Numbered from the stretch's first letter, positions 1-12,477 are shown. The stretch is 64,000 bases of DNA from Cordia subcordata (GCA_028554755.1 JAPTOF010000005.1:4116501-4180500), one strand, 5' to 3'. Notes: a model not told the origin generated them from the letters alone. A program made the numbers and translations.

Positions 1-1105
1 ATGTGAAATTCGCATAAGAATTGTCTTTCCAATTTCAGTATAAAAGATGAGGGTGCTGTGGACAGATGCACTTTCATTGGTATTATCAAAAAGCTAGGAC
101 TGAAAATGGCAAGTTAACAAAAGGTTCTTCTACTCTCATAAAAAATGATGCTGCAATTTGTTCTATTTGTCTCCCACCTATAGTTACCAGATTTGTGGTA
201 TATTGAGTCATGGTGTGAGTTCGGATACAGGGTATGAGGCACAGGAGTTTATGGGGGTACTCTATAAAGAATAAATGGATTCATATACTAGATATTTGTA
301 GAGTAATGATTTTTTCTGGTTAATAATTATAATTACTAAAATTGAGAAAACATTTTCCAGGAAAAAATTTGCGGCAAACAAACAGACTTAGTAAACAGCA
401 ACTGTTAGACTTCAGTGTATTATGTTTTACGCGGTAAACAAGCAGACTTAATAAACGGCAACTGTTAGACGTCAGTGTATTATGTTTTACATCAATTGCT
501 CCATCTGCAAGTTAATTTTTTTGACTAATTTTAGTTAACTGAAGCTGTATGAGTTTTTTACTCAGTATGGTTGGTAATGGCATGATCAATCCAACGTGAT
601 TTTTGCTACCCTATCATGAAAGAGAATCACAAGAAAATTTGTGCATGTTGCACGGTGAGATTGGATTATGTTGTGTTTTACTTATCTTCTTTTTGAATTT
701 TGAACTGATATTATGTGAATAGTCTGAGCTTTCAATTGAGTACAAGCTTATTGCTTCCTAATGAACATCTTTTCTTAAATTGGACTTTAATTTTAAATGT
801 TTTTAAAATCTTCTTCCCGTAATTTGCTTTTGGATTGTGTTCCTCATTGAATGATGCATGCCTTAAGATCTGGTTGTCATGCAGAGTGTGAAAGCTCCAT
901 GGAAAAGGTTCTAGTACACTTCATGTATAGGATACTATGGTTTCCTCCTACAGAGAGTTAGCATTTTATAATGCAATGTCATTGATAGCTTTAAATATCC
1001 ATGTTAATGTGTTGTATTCATTTGCCTAGATGTGTAATCCTTGATACGAGATCCAGTGATCTCAGGTTCACATCCTCCTGATTAATTAGTCTAGTAATTT
1101 GTCAG
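1..1105 (+). other. Intron or upstream sequence of the bZIP gene
   Basis: No coding exon was recognised. The first visible exon begins after the AG at 1104-1105 in codon phase 2, so an upstream exon ending in the first two bases of an Arg codon must exist. No donor site with a fitting basic-region end was found here, so the preceding exons probably lie left of the window. A 60-bp tandem duplication lies inside. Confidence 0.5.
371..490. repeat. Two-copy 60-bp tandem duplication
   Basis: Bases 371-430 and 431-490 are two adjacent 60-bp units, each starting with gcgg and ending in tatgttttac. They differ at only about six positions. They lie in the presumed intron and code for nothing visible. 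Confidence 0.9.
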
Positions 1106-2182
1106 AATGCTTTCAAATAGAGAGTCAGCTCGACGCTCAAGAAGGAGAAAGCAGGCCCACCTGACTGAACTTGAAACACAGGTATGTTTTCTAAATTCCG
1201 GAATTGCTGATTATCATCCCTGTACTAATTGTTTGTTGTTTGTGATACTTGCTAGGTCTCTCAACTAAGGGTTGAAAATTCTTCTTTGTTAAAGCGCCTT
1301 ACTGACATAGGCCAAAAGTACAATGACGCAGCTGTTGACAACAGAGTTTTGAAAGCTGATGTTGAGACATTGAGAGCAAAGGTAAATGGGTGACCAGAGT
1401 TGTAAAGATGAGTAATATTTGGATGGAAGATCTACGTTATAAGATTATTTGGCTGCTGGCTTGGAATCGTCTTCTGAGTTCAAGTTTGTTATCAAATAAA
1501 AGAAATTATACCTCTCCTAGATTTGAACGTAAATTAAATCAACCTGAGTAAAATGGATATTGTCGTTGGTCCATCTTGACAATCGAACTTTAAAAACAGT
1601 CCTTAGATTATGTCTCAAAAATTCATTGTTCTTTATCTCTTTCCGTCCTCCCACTTCTTCGCTTGCTCCTAAGCGGATGCTGGGTTCTTTCTAGGGTAGG
1701 TTGGAAATACTATTTCCAAAGAATGAAATATTGATCCTTTCAGTTGCATATAACTTATATTTTATACACTAATGTATTTGCAGGTAAAAATGGCAGAAGA
1801 AACTGTAAAAAGGATTACTGGATTGAATCCATTGTTCCAAGCTATGTCTGAGATATCCACAATGGTCTTGCCACCCTTTGCTGGTAGTCCTTCTGATACA
1901 TCAATAGATGCTGCTGTACCTGTGCAGGATGATCCGAAACAGCACTATTATCCTACTCCATCTAGCAACCATATGCCGGCCCATGACCCGAGAATTCAAA
2001 ATGATTTGGTAGACATCCCCCCTGTAGATAATGTAGAGCATCCCGAAGCAGCAGCAGTTACCGCAAACAAGATAGGAAGAACAGCTTCGATGCAACGAGT
2101 GGCTAGCTTGGAGCATTTGCAGAAACGCATTCGTGGAGAAGCAAACTTCCGTGGGAACCAAGGCAGCGGAGGGCAGAAATAA
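1106..2182 (+). CDS. Group C bZIP transcription factor, 3' exons (partial)
   Basis: Nuclear DNA-binding factor of the plant group C bZIP family (CPRF2, AtbZIP9/10/25/63-like), which binds ACGT-core promoter sites as dimers. Three exons are visible: 1106-1181, 1256-1381 and 1784-2182 (stop TAA 2180-2182), with GT donors at 1182 and 1382 and AG acceptors before 1256 and 1784. Exon one encodes the basic region with the invariant Asn and Arg ([13 protein letters not shown]). Exon two gives the heptad leucine zipper ([13 protein letters not shown]). The last exon carries the zipper end, ITGLNPLF, and a C-terminal tail with the family-typical [11 protein letters not shown]. No break is seen. The N-terminal part lies outside the window. 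Family assignment is firm; the exact orthologue is not determined. Confidence 0.92.
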
Positions 2183-2464
2183 AGAAGTACCAATCTTACT
2201 GAAGAATTTTTTGGCCGGGAATGTGTTGCAATAGTGATTATTTCTTCAGCTCCTAATTTACTTTTGTATCAACTATCCCTATTCTTTATGTGTCAATGCA
2301 TTGCAGACAAGACTCCTGGCCTTTGGTTATGTCTAGTTGGTAAACACCGTAATTAAGTTGACACTTCAGTGCTTTAATTCTTATGTTTGTTTGTTATTGC
2401 ACTAATATGATTGAGATGAGAATGCTCAGATCCATATCAGAAATACTGTGAAGCACATAATAAA
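2183..2464 (+). terminator. 3' UTR and polyadenylation signal of the bZIP gene
   Basis: AT-rich DNA without an ORF follows the stop codon. An AATAAA hexamer at 2459-2464 is the best candidate signal; nearer variants could also serve. Confidence 0.5.
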
Positions 2465-2634
2465 AAATGAATTTGTATTTACTTTAAGAAGTGTCTGGAT
2501 AATTAGGAGGTAATTTTTAGATGGATGAACGACGGATATTGTACACTATTAGAGAAATAGAGGAAGACACAAACGAAGGGTGAGGGGGAATGAGACAATG
2601 AGTTAGACGCCATAAGTTTAAAAAGAAATAATCT

Positions 2635-3156
2635 AAGGCTCTGTTTGTTCTTATTTTTCGCATTTTCTTGTGTTTGGCTGCTAAACATGAAAAAGTCAAA
2701 ATAAAATATGAAAAATAAGTTGATATTTTTTGGAGAATATTTTTGTTTTCTCAAAAAAGGAAAGCGTTTTTCACACACTAATTAAATATTCATGACCCTT
2801 GGGCCTCAGCCTCGGGGCCAGGGGAGAGGGCGGCATCTTGAGGGTCGAGGCTGGGGCAAGGGCGAAGGGCAACGGCGGTGTCCCAAGGCTGGGAAGGGGG
2901 GGGTTGAGGGTTGGGGCCGACGGCAAGGCTGGGGGGGTCAGGGGTTGAGGCGGGAACCAAGGGCGGGGCACCCAGCCCTCCATCCCCGCCTCTGCCAACA
3001 CACAAATATATGTTCTGGTGCGTTAAAAAATATTTTGTAATTAATTTTTATTGCAACAACTAAATAATGGAAAGTATTTTTCTTAGGAATACATTTTTAA
3101 AAAAAAATTTTCACAAAAAATAATTTCAAAAAAAATTATTTTTTATAAAACAAATG
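2635..3156. mobile_element. Possible MITE-like insertion with GC-rich core
   Basis: A block starting ggctctgtttgtt and ending acaaatgg has weakly complementary termini sharing a TTTGTT core. Both sides carry aatctaa (about 2628-2634 and 3157-3163), which would be a 7-bp target duplication. The ends are AT-rich, while 2800-3000 is a purine- and GC-rich tract unlike anything nearby. The tract gives spurious long ORFs on both strands. hAT-type non-autonomous elements show such ends, but the match is weak. Confidence 0.35.
2891..2916 (+). other. Potential G-quadruplex run
   Basis: Four runs of at least three G separated by loops of 2-4 bases (AA, TTGA, TT) lie within 26 bases, matching the usual G3+N1-7 pattern. 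It sits in the GC-rich core of the putative MITE. Confidence 0.45.
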
Positions 3157-3163
3157 GAATCTA

Positions 3164-5030
3164 AATGTCATTTTTTTTAAATTTATGAATTAAATGTCAC
3201 AAAAGTTGGGCTTGAATTTTCAAAACTGAACTCAAGATTCCAACTGAGCAATATTTGCTCCACTAATGGAGTAATGTCAGAAATAGTATCACCGTCAGAG
3301 TTGGAGCTTCAAAATTCGAACTTTCCGTCTTTAGTTATTTAATTTTTAAATTTTTTTTACTTCAAATTTCGAAACTGAACTTGGATTTTTTTTTTTAACT
3401 TTTCTAAGTACAATTTCGATTTTTCAAAACTCAAACTCAACGAATCACTGCTTACGCCACGACGATTTGCTGGTAGAGCAAATCCCATATCAGGTGGCAA
3501 TTTGAGTTTGAATTTTTAAAACTTGAAGTCAATTGTTGTAGCGTTTTATTGACTTAAAGAACATGTCATTTTAATTTTTTTTTAGACAAAGGGTCAATTA
3601 ACTTATTTTCTTTGGAGGGGGCATTTTGTCGAGATTTTACGTACAAGAAGGTAATGACTTTTAACAGGATAGAATGACATTTTCAAATCGGCTTGGTTAG
3701 ATTTAGTTAAGTTGATCATATTTAATTTAGTTTAGTTTGATTCACTTTTTTGTTAAATCTGCAAATTAAATCATTAATATGAAAAAGGAGGACACCCAAA
3801 TACAACAGTTGTGGTACAAACGATGAGAAGCACACCAACAAAAAGCGTAACTAATTGAAAGGAAAAAGAACACGGAAGACTAAATCAAAATGTCGTTGAT
3901 GCTCCTAATTTTGCAAAGCCTGCGGTTAAGATGGTCCTTTTTGAAGGTGTTGGCAATAGCAACCTTGGCACAAACAATCCATGAAAAAAGTTTGTAGGTT
4001 TTAAATAAAATTTGTAAGTATAAAACAAAAATCTGTAGGTAATTTTAAAAAAATTTATAGTCTTACAAATTTTGTTTTCAACTTTTAAATTTTTTTATAG
4101 AATGATGAATTTTTATTTTAGACCTAAAATATCTTTTTTTATACTGATATTACAAATTTTTTCTAAAAGTCATACAAAATTTGTTCTAGACCTACAAATT
4201 TTGTTTTGTAAACCTATAGTTCAAATGAATGGAAGAGCTTCCCCATTTAAGAAATTGCTGAACATAGCTCTGTCTAGTATGCGCCCGTGAAAATTCTTCC
4301 ATTTGTTTCATGATAGGTTCAAGATCGAAACATTAGAAGGCAAATGAACTCTTGAGTGACTTTCTTGTATGTTGCATGTAGTTAATCAAGGTTAACAGTT
4401 TAGACCCAACTGGTGATTTCATACCTCATGGTTTGTACGGGCTTATTTAGGTTTTTTGTGATGTTTTTTAGTTTTTTAAATATTTATAGATGTGATTTTT
4501 TTATTTTTATATTTTTGTGTATTATTTATTATTTCTAAATATCTATGAAAATTAATTCTAGTGTTTTTTATTTTTATTTTTTGAAATATCCTATGAATAT
4601 GATATCATTATGTTCAAAAATCAGTTATAACTATTGATATTCACTTGAATAATGCAACGGCAAGTCTTAACCATTTTATTTAGTAAATATTTTCAATTAA
4701 AGAATACCTTTAGTTCACCAAATTAGTAAAGTTATTTTAGTCATATTTGGTTAATATTTAATGGCAAGAGTTAAATTGAATGTTTCTAAAAAAATCATGA
4801 TTGATTTGGATATTTCGAAATACTAAAGACTGTATATAAAAGGAAATAATGGGAACTTGTAGTTATCATAGAGATTTATTAGTATTAAAGTTTATTTAAT
4901 AGAAACAAATCAAAAAACTTAATTAAAAGATGATATGGTATTTCCTAAAGTCTCTTCAATTTTGATGAAGTATAATCATCATCATTACTAGTACTACTAC
5001 TATTACTACTATAATAGTATAATTATATAG
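3164..5030. other. AT-rich intergenic DNA, no gene seen
   Basis: No convincing ORF, splice pattern or RNA gene. It includes homopolymer A/T runs, a fold-back at 3991-4218 and a short trinucleotide-like tract near 4975-5010. The 72-codon ORF at 4072 is low-complexity and lies within the fold-back. Confidence 0.6.
3991..4218. repeat. Fold-back sequence with ~28-bp inverted ends
   Basis: The left end (gtaggttttaaataaaattt) is close to the reverse complement of the right end around 4190-4218 (aaattttgttttgtaaacct). Further partial complementarity lies inside. It could be a small MITE, but no clear target duplication was found. Confidence 0.4.
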
Positions 5031-5688
5031 AAGAATTACGAAATATCATTTTATTTTCTTTAGTAATTTTTGTATTATTATTCTTATTTGAATCTTTCAA
5101 ACATAATAGGGACTAATTTTTAAAAAATACTGGTACTTATAACATAATTTTCTCATTTATTAGTGTACTATATCTCTAAAATCTATATCATATAATGTCA
5201 TATTATATAATGGGACTAATTTGAATAAGTTGTAAAATATTAAGAACTAATATAAATATATTGAAATAATGAAAATTTTGACTATTTTTACTGGGTAGTT
5301 TGACTACGTCCTTAAAATATTATCGACTAACTTAAACAGTTTAAAAGTCCTCATTATTTTACTCATATTTATACTAATTCGAATAATTTTATTAAATGTA
5401 AAGGACTAATATAATATTTCTTAACTAATACATACTAACTTGATTGTTTAATTTAGGGACTAATTTGACTATGTAGTAAAATATTATCAATCAATTTGAA
5501 CATTTTAACACAATAAGAGCTTAGTTAGGTAAAAATAACAATGTTAGGGGCTTATAACATAATTTATGCTTTTGAAATTAATGGTCTTTTTAGCTTTGCA
5601 CATCACTACTTGCGAGAATATAAAATTAATTTGTACTCTTGCAATAGAAGTTGATGTTACATGTCTCTTTGAGCTCTATTGAGTACAA

Positions 5689-5690
<2 letters not shown>
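5031..5690 (+). repeat. Duplicated flank unit, left copy
   Basis: About 660 bp of AT-rich noncoding DNA that recurs in the same orientation at 42467-43123, at roughly nine in ten identical bases by eye. Both copies run directly into (TA)n. The two copies bracket the whole virus and copia block. It may be a local duplication or a dispersed repeat; a genome copy count would decide. Confidence 0.85.

Positions 5691-5728
<38 letters not shown>
5691..5728. repeat. (TA)n microsatellite at left viral border
   Basis: About nineteen TA units directly abut florendovirus sequence at 5729. Reading through the repeat creates a false YIYIYI start to the ORF that follows. Confidence 0.95.
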
Positions 5729-5730
<2 letters not shown>

Positions 5731-6096
5731 AATAATTCCTATTGAAAGAAGTATTGAATTTGCTTCTAAATTTCCTGATGAAATTCTTGATAAAAATCAA
5801 TTACAAAGATTTTTAGACAGTTTGAATTATATTCAGCCTTATTATAAAAATTTGGCTATTGATGCTGCAATATTATATGATAAACTTAAGAAATCCCCTT
5901 CCCCTTGGTCACAAAGTCATAGTGAGGCAGTGAGATTGATAAAATCTAAAGTCAAACAATTGCCTTGTCTTATGCTTGCAAATCCACAATGGTATAAAAT
6001 TATGGAAACAGATGCTTCAGATATTGCCTATGGAGGAGTGCTGAAACAAGTGCATCCTATTTCAAAACAAGAATATCTTGTTAGATTTACTTTAGG
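5729..6096 (+). pseudogene. Florendovirus-like RT/RNase H fragment
   Basis: This piece matches the C-terminal RT and early RNase H part of the viral Pol that recurs at 10300-10670 (+) and about 18350-18735 (-). It carries IERSIEFASKFP, LNYIQPYYKNL and the RNase H motif TDASDIAYGG. It begins directly at the TA repeat with no start codon and ends at a rearrangement junction, so it is a fragment. The orphan junction ORF from 5651 to 6130 runs through repeat, viral and rearranged DNA and is not a gene. Confidence 0.9.
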
Positions 6097-6117
6097 GAAA
6101 TTCTTGATAAAAATCAA
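6097..6117 (+). other. 21-bp templated insertion at a viral rearrangement junction
   Basis: Bases 6097-6117 are identical to 5780-5800 in the RT fragment and sit between RNase H sequence on the left and MP sequence on the right. Overlaps of a few bases (gaaa and aaatcaa) occur at both edges, as expected from template switching. Confidence 0.85.
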
Positions 6118-6588
6118 CAAGAAACAATAATATTTGAAACTAATTTTAATAGATCTAAAATTACAACACGTAGATCTATTAGATGGGATGAAATAAATTT
6201 TCCAGAAACATGGTTAGCTGAAAAAATAATTTCAGCAACACCATTAATAAATGAAGATTTGGTGGATGCAATCCAAACATCTACTGGTGATATTCAAATC
6301 CAATTTCATAGGAAAAGTACTTCAGATAAAAGTAGTACTTTAGGACTAGGAACATCTAGATATTCTAGAACTAGTTCAACCCATTCATATATATCTCTAA
6401 TAGAATATAAAGTTGAATTACCTGATACAGTAGGTAGTAATTCTTCTCAATCAGAAACTGAGACTCTAGGAAGTAGAGTTCAGGGAATAAGAATTGAAAA
6501 AGATAATATTGCTCAGGGTATATATGAAATTCCTAAAGAAAAATTTAGACCAGAAATAACTGAGTCAGAATTAAATTTTCCAGTTTAA
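6118..6588 (+). pseudogene. Florendovirus-like movement protein, C-terminal fragment
   Basis: Nearly identical to 14071-14541, the C-terminal 40 percent of the viral MP. The N-terminal 30K-type domain is missing because the segment is joined to RNase H sequence. The reading frame ends in FPV followed by TAA at 6586-6588. The last A begins the ATG of the next frame (TAATGATG), the same overlap as in the second copy, so this is the true viral ORF boundary. Confidence 0.9.
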
Positions 6589-9500
6589 TGATGAATCAAC
6601 ATAAAATTGATTTCAGTCCAGGTAGCCCAGCTAGAAAACAAATACAAGCTGAGTTCCAAAAACCTATCTATCAACCTTTTAGGGATTGGTTTGCTAAAAA
6701 TATAGATTTAGCAAAAAAGAAAATACTACAGGATAAGTTCTATAATCATTTAGAACAAATAAATCAAATAAAAGATTTTATTCCATGGTTCTTAGACACC
6801 TATCTAGGACAACATATTAATGTCTTAGAAAAAATATGGAAATTAAAAACTGGGGAACAATATGAATCTACATATCCTCCAACACATCAACCCATAATAA
6901 TGGAGAAAGATAGAGTTAAGCTCTATGCTAATGCTTTCTTTAATCTGCAAGAGAATGAAACTCTTCAAGCCACAAAAAAAGATATTAATGATGTGGTTAA
7001 ACAACATAATTTCTCTAATTTGTATTTAGTAGCCTTAGGAGAACAAATATTAGTTCTTAATAATAGGTTATTAAAAACATATATGGCAATAGAAGAAATA
7101 AAAAATTCTTTGTAAAAATCAGAAAATAGTGGAGAAACTTCAACAATTAAAAATAATCCTATTCAACCTCCACCTAAGATAAAAAATTTTATACTTGAAC
7201 CAATAAATGAATTTGAAAAACTTCTTGATAATAAGTTTAAAACATTAAAACTTAATGTTATAACTAAAGAAGAAGTTCCAAATTTAGTTGATAATATTAA
7301 TCAACAAGAAATTATTAATGTAACTATTAATAAATTAAAAGGCAATAATAAATTTGCTCAACAACCGGTCCAGAAAAAATATTATTATCCTAGACCGACA
7401 CCTCAAGATATTTTATTAGAGGAATTACCCAATGAACAAACTTACTATAATGGTAAGACAATATATGAGTGGAATATTGATGGCCATTCTGATCAACAAA
7501 TATATAATATTATACATAGGATGATGATGTATGCTACTATCTGTAAACAATATGATAATACAGATAAAAACATTGCTTTAATGATAATAGCAGGTTTTAC
7601 TGGTCAATTAAAAGGCTGGTGGGAAAATTATCTTAATGAAAACCAAAGACAAACTGTTCTAAATTCAACAAGAACAGAAAATAATATTGTTAAACAGGAA
7701 GCTGTTTATACTTTAACAATAAATATATGTGAACATTTCACAGGAAGATTTACCACAAATGCTAAGAATATTAGGTCACTAATATTAAATCTGAAGTGTC
7801 CTACACTCACTTCATTTAGGTGGTATAAGGATGTATTTCTTAGCAGAGTTATGGAATTACCAGATGCTAATCAATCACATTGGAAGTCTAAATTTATAGA
7901 TGGTCTTCCGCATTTATTTCTTTGAAAGAGTTAAGAAAACTCTTAGAATAGGAATCTCACCTATTGATTATGATAATTTAACATATGGCATGATAATAGG
8001 AAAATGCATGCAGGAAGGATTAGCTTTATGTAATGAAATTAAGCTTAATCAACAAATTAAAAAACAACATTTAACAGAGAAGTCTCAATTAGGACAAGTG
8101 CATGAACAATTTGGAATTGCAAGAGGTCAATCTAGTAAACCTAAAAAATATACTAAGTTTTCTAATATACAAAAATATAATACTCCAGTATACCAAAAGA
8201 AAATTGGTGCTAGAAAGGAGAGGAAAAATATAAGAAAAAATGTTAAAAAACAACAGGGTTATAAAAGGAAAAGAACTAACCCTACAGTTTGTTACAAATG
8301 TGGAAAATTTGGTCATATTGCACCAAAATGTCCTATAAAAAAGAAAATAAAATCCTTAAATATTGATGAAGAAATTAAGGATAGCCTTTTGAAAATAATG
8401 CTTAATTCGGATTCAGAAGAAAATAATTATTCTGATTCTGATAATTATAATGATAACTCAGATGAATCACAATCTGAGGATAATCTTCAATATCTTTCAG
8501 ACTCTTTTGATCAATCTTCAGATCAGGATAATAAACCTTGTCAAAAGTGTATAAATAATATACAAAGTAAAGATGATAATAATTTTTATCAATTACTTTC
8601 ACAATTCAAAAACATGGAATTAAATGTTTTAACCAATGATAATATCATTGAATTACTCAGAATAATAAAAGATTCTGAAATCAGAAATAAAATTCTTGAA
8701 TCTTTAGGAAAAATAAAAGAACCTGAAGAATTAAATAACCAGGAAAAACAACAATTTATTCCTTATACTTTATCAGAAGTAAGAAAAAGGATTGAAGCAA
8801 AACATAATCAACAATCCTCAGTTACATCAATAACTACTATTCAGGATCTTAAAGATGAAGTTAATAACCTAAAAATTGAAATAAGAAGATTAAATCAAGA
8901 AAACATTAATATCAATAACAGACTGGAACAATTAGAAAAAGGGAAAAATAAAATTGATGAAATTCCAGAATCCAGTAACAATAATAATCAAGAATTAGAA
9001 CCATTTTTAGGAAAGATGGAATATATAACATCTCAAAAATGGTTAGTGAAAATTACTCTTTTAATACAAGGAGAATTTAAAAAAGAATTAATTGCTTTAA
9101 TTGATAGTGGAGCAGACCTAAATTGTATTCAGGAAGGTCTAATTCCAACAAAATATTTTGAAAAAACTACTCATACTTTATCTAGTGCAAGTGGTAATAA
9201 AATGAAAATTTTATATAAATTATCCAAAGCTTATATATGTACAAATAAACAGTGTATCCCTAACAGCTTTGTGTTAGTTAGAAATATGACAAATCAGGTC
9301 ATATTAGGAACACCTTTTCTTAATAAAATATTTCCAATAAAGGAAATAAATAATAATGGAATAAAAGGAAATTTTGAAGGAAATGAAATAACATTTGAAT
9401 TCATTAAGGATCCAATAACTAAAGTTCTTAATGAAATGGTTGATTTAATAAAATTAAAAAATAATCAACTTAATTTTCTTAATCAAGAAATTAATTCATT

Positions 9501-10966
9501 AACAATTAATGAAAAACTTAATAATCCACAACTTCAACATCAAATAAAATTGTTGATAAATCAATTTTCTATTGAAATATGTGCTGACCATCCTAATGCT
9601 TTTTGGGATAGAAAGAAACATTGTGTTAATCTACCATATGTAGAAGAGTTTAATGAGAAATTTATAACAACAAAATCAAGACCAGCTCAGATGAATCAGG
9701 AAGAGCTAAGTAGATGTAAAGAAGAGATTGATACTTTTTTACAAAAAGGATTAATTAGAAAATCTAATTCACCTTGGAGTTGTACAGGTTTTTATGTTAA
9801 TAAAAAATCTGAAATAGAAAGAGGATCTCCCAGGTTGGTAGTGAATTATAAACCTCTTAATAAAGTTTTGAAATAGATAAGATACCCCATTCCTAATAAA
9901 AAGGATTTGATTGATAGAGTACATAATGCTTGTGTATTCTCTAAATTTGATATGAAATCAGGATACTATCAAATACAGGTAGTTGAAGAAGACAGATATA
10001 AAACTGCTTTTGTTGTTCCATTTGGTCATTTTGAATGGAATGTTATGCCATTTGGATTGAAAAATGCACCTTCTGAATTTCAGAATATCATGAATGATTT
10101 ATTCATACCTTATAATGATTTTATGGTTGTTTATATTGATGATGTCTTGGTATTTTCTAAAGACATTAATACCCATTTTAAACATTTGAATATTTTTAAA
10201 AATCTTATTATAAAAAATGGGTTAGTTGTTTCAAAACCTAAAATGCAGGTTTTTCAATCTAAAATTAGATTTTTAGGATATCATATTGAGGATGGAAGAA
10301 TAATTCCTATTGAAAGAAGTATTGAATTTGCTTCTAAATTTCCTGATGAAATTCTTGATAAAAATCAATTACAATGATTTTTAGGCAGTTTGAATTATAT
10401 TCAGCCTTATTATAAAAATTTGGCTATTGATGCTGCAATATTATATGATGGACTTAGGAAATCCCCTTCCCCTTGGTCACAAAGTCATAGTGAGGCAGTG
10501 AGATTGATAAAATCTAAAGTCAAACAATTGCCTTGTCTTATGCTTGCAAATCCACAATGGTATAAAATTATGGAAACAGATGCTTCAGATATTGCCTATG
10601 GAGGAGTGCTGAAACAAGTGCATCCTATTTCAAAACAAGAATATCTTGTTAGATTTACTTCAGGGAAATGGAGTGTGATCAAAAGAAATATGCGATCGTG
10701 GCAATAGAAATTTTGCAATCGTCAAAAGTGTTTTAAAATTTCAAGACGATCTTCTTAACCAAAAGTTTTTAATAAAAACTGATTGTCAATCTGCAAAATT
10801 CATGTTTAATAAAGATTTCAAACATGATGTTTCAAAATATATGTTTGCAAGGTGGCAAGCTAATTTAGCCCCTTTTGATTTTGATATAAAACATATTCAG
10901 GGAAAGCATAATACTTTACCTGATTTTCTTTCACGTGAATATTTGCAGGGAAATGCAACCCCCTGA
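6588..10966 (+). pseudogene. Florendovirus-like CP-protease-RT-RNase H polyprotein, broken copy 1
   Basis: Capsid and replication polyprotein of a plant pararetrovirus. In order: coat region, an acidic stretch, CCHC zinc knuckle CYKCGKFGHIAPKC (8290-8331), coiled-coil segment, aspartic protease (LIDSGADLN, near 9100), RT (FDMKSGYYQ near 9946; YIDDVLVFS near 10132) and RNase H. Lesions seen by comparing copies: in-frame TAA at 7113, frameshift near 7917, TAG at 9874 replacing a Trp codon, TGA at 10375, and two small indels near 10670-10715. It starts at the ATG overlapping the MP stop and ends at TGA 10964-10966, overlapping ORF3 by 14 bases. Not functional as it stands. Confidence 0.92.
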
Positions 10967-12477
10967 TTGGGGAGGAAAAGGCCGTGGAAAATATGTCCAT
11001 GGTGGTTCATCTCAAGGCCTTGGCAAATATAGTCATGGAAGAGGCAGGGGTAATAGAAACCCAGATTATTTTCATGCAAATAAAGCAGTGGAAATTGCTG
11101 TTGAAGAAGCAGAAGTTCGTAAAAATATACTGCGAGCTCAGAAGTTTGATATAAAACTTCCCCATCCCAGTTCACCAATATATTCAGAAACAATACAGTT
11201 TCTTGAAGAACTGGAGAAAAAAGCAAATGAAAGAAATATAAGTTCTTTCGCTTCAGCTCTTAATACAATGGAGCAGGATGAATCTGTGCAATATACACAG
11301 AATTCTCAACAGGAAATAATCCTGTATTTATCTCAAAAGGATCTGACACATAAGCAGGATCCATAGTTACTAATGTCCAAATATCTGGATGAATTCTCTT
11401 TTCCAGCTCAGTCATATAAGACGAGACACCATTATGAGAAGATACTCATGGAGACGATGTCTGCTGATTTTGAACAGTTCAAAAAGAATGGTAAAGCAGA
11501 TATGATGTCAAAAGATATTGCTTATAGCAAGATCTATGTCAAAGCCATTATCAATGCAGAGCAATGGGGACTTTCAACACATAAATTGAAGTCTTATGTG
11601 GTATCAAACCAGCAAGGCCCAGTATTATATTCATTTTGGGATTATGTCGATGCGTTCTCAAAGGTATTTTATTTTGAGAATGACCAGCATAAACATTCAT
11701 GGTTTGTGAAGATTGCTGGTATTATCCTTGATAAGGAGATTCCATCATTGTTTATAATTTGGTGGAATTATTTTGGTCCAAGTCCAACAATTCTTCCAGA
11801 TCCATTCAAAGGATTATATCTTTGAATGGTTGGAATACTCTCCAAAAGTGCAGAATCTTGAAGAAAATCAACAATATGTTGAAGGTACTGCATCTATGTA
11901 TTTCTTTCTGGAATTTTCAATACCTTAGATTGTAAGGTGGATTCTAGAAGTGGGACATGCAAATCAGCATATTCCATGTTTGAAAAGGAGTTACTTCACA
12001 AAGTTCTGGCACAAGATGATCCAGAAAGATCCAAAAACAAATCAATTGAATTCACAGGATCTTATTACCAAAATTGAAGGTACAATCCAGCAATATAAAA
12101 AGGAATTACAAGAGAAGAAGAAGAAAATAATTCAAGATGCTCCAAAGTCATCTTTTGACCAGTTTGCAATCAAACTCCAGAAGGAAAATCCATCCATATC
12201 ATCACAAGAGATTATGATGAAGTATATGGATCATATTAAGGAAGAAATGATTCAATTCACTCAAAAAAGTGAATCTTCGTCAGAGATGTCAATGCAGATA
12301 TCACCGCAGGGCAGTAGATATTTTTGTCTTGCAGGTCAGTCCCAGGATCCAGAGGAAGAAGAAAACTATTCTTTGGATGACGTGTTTGAGTCAATGAAAG
12401 ACGCGTTGAAGGGACCACTTCAAATAAAGAAGAAGGGAGAATCTTCCCAATCTGAGCCTAAACAGGATAAAGTTTAG
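10953..12477 (+). pseudogene. Florendovirus-like ORF3 protein, broken copy 1
   Basis: Third viral frame, unknown function, in the place held by the downstream ORF of florendoviruses and the transactivator ORF of other genera. The ATG at 10953 overlaps the Pol stop. The N-terminus is Gly/Arg-rich (GRGKYSHGRGRGNRN), which suggests nucleic-acid binding. The middle is aromatic-rich (WFIIWWNYFG in the intact copy). The C-terminus is a Lys-rich helix followed by an acidic tail. Lesions: TAG at 11364-11366 replacing Trp, a frameshift near 11820, and TAG at 11926 replacing Trp. The minus copy at 16540-18063 is unbroken. Confidence 0.88.

Noticed and set aside
2771..3040. Overlapping ORFs on both strands in the GC-rich tract
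   Set aside because: Low-complexity Pro/Gly/Arg text without domains, explained by the lack of stop codons in GC-rich DNA.
5651..6130. 159-codon ORF starting in flank DNA and running through (TA)n into viral sequence
   Set aside because: The start comes from repeat DNA, the middle is an RT/RNase H fragment and the end is a rearrangement junction; no sign of a chimeric gene.
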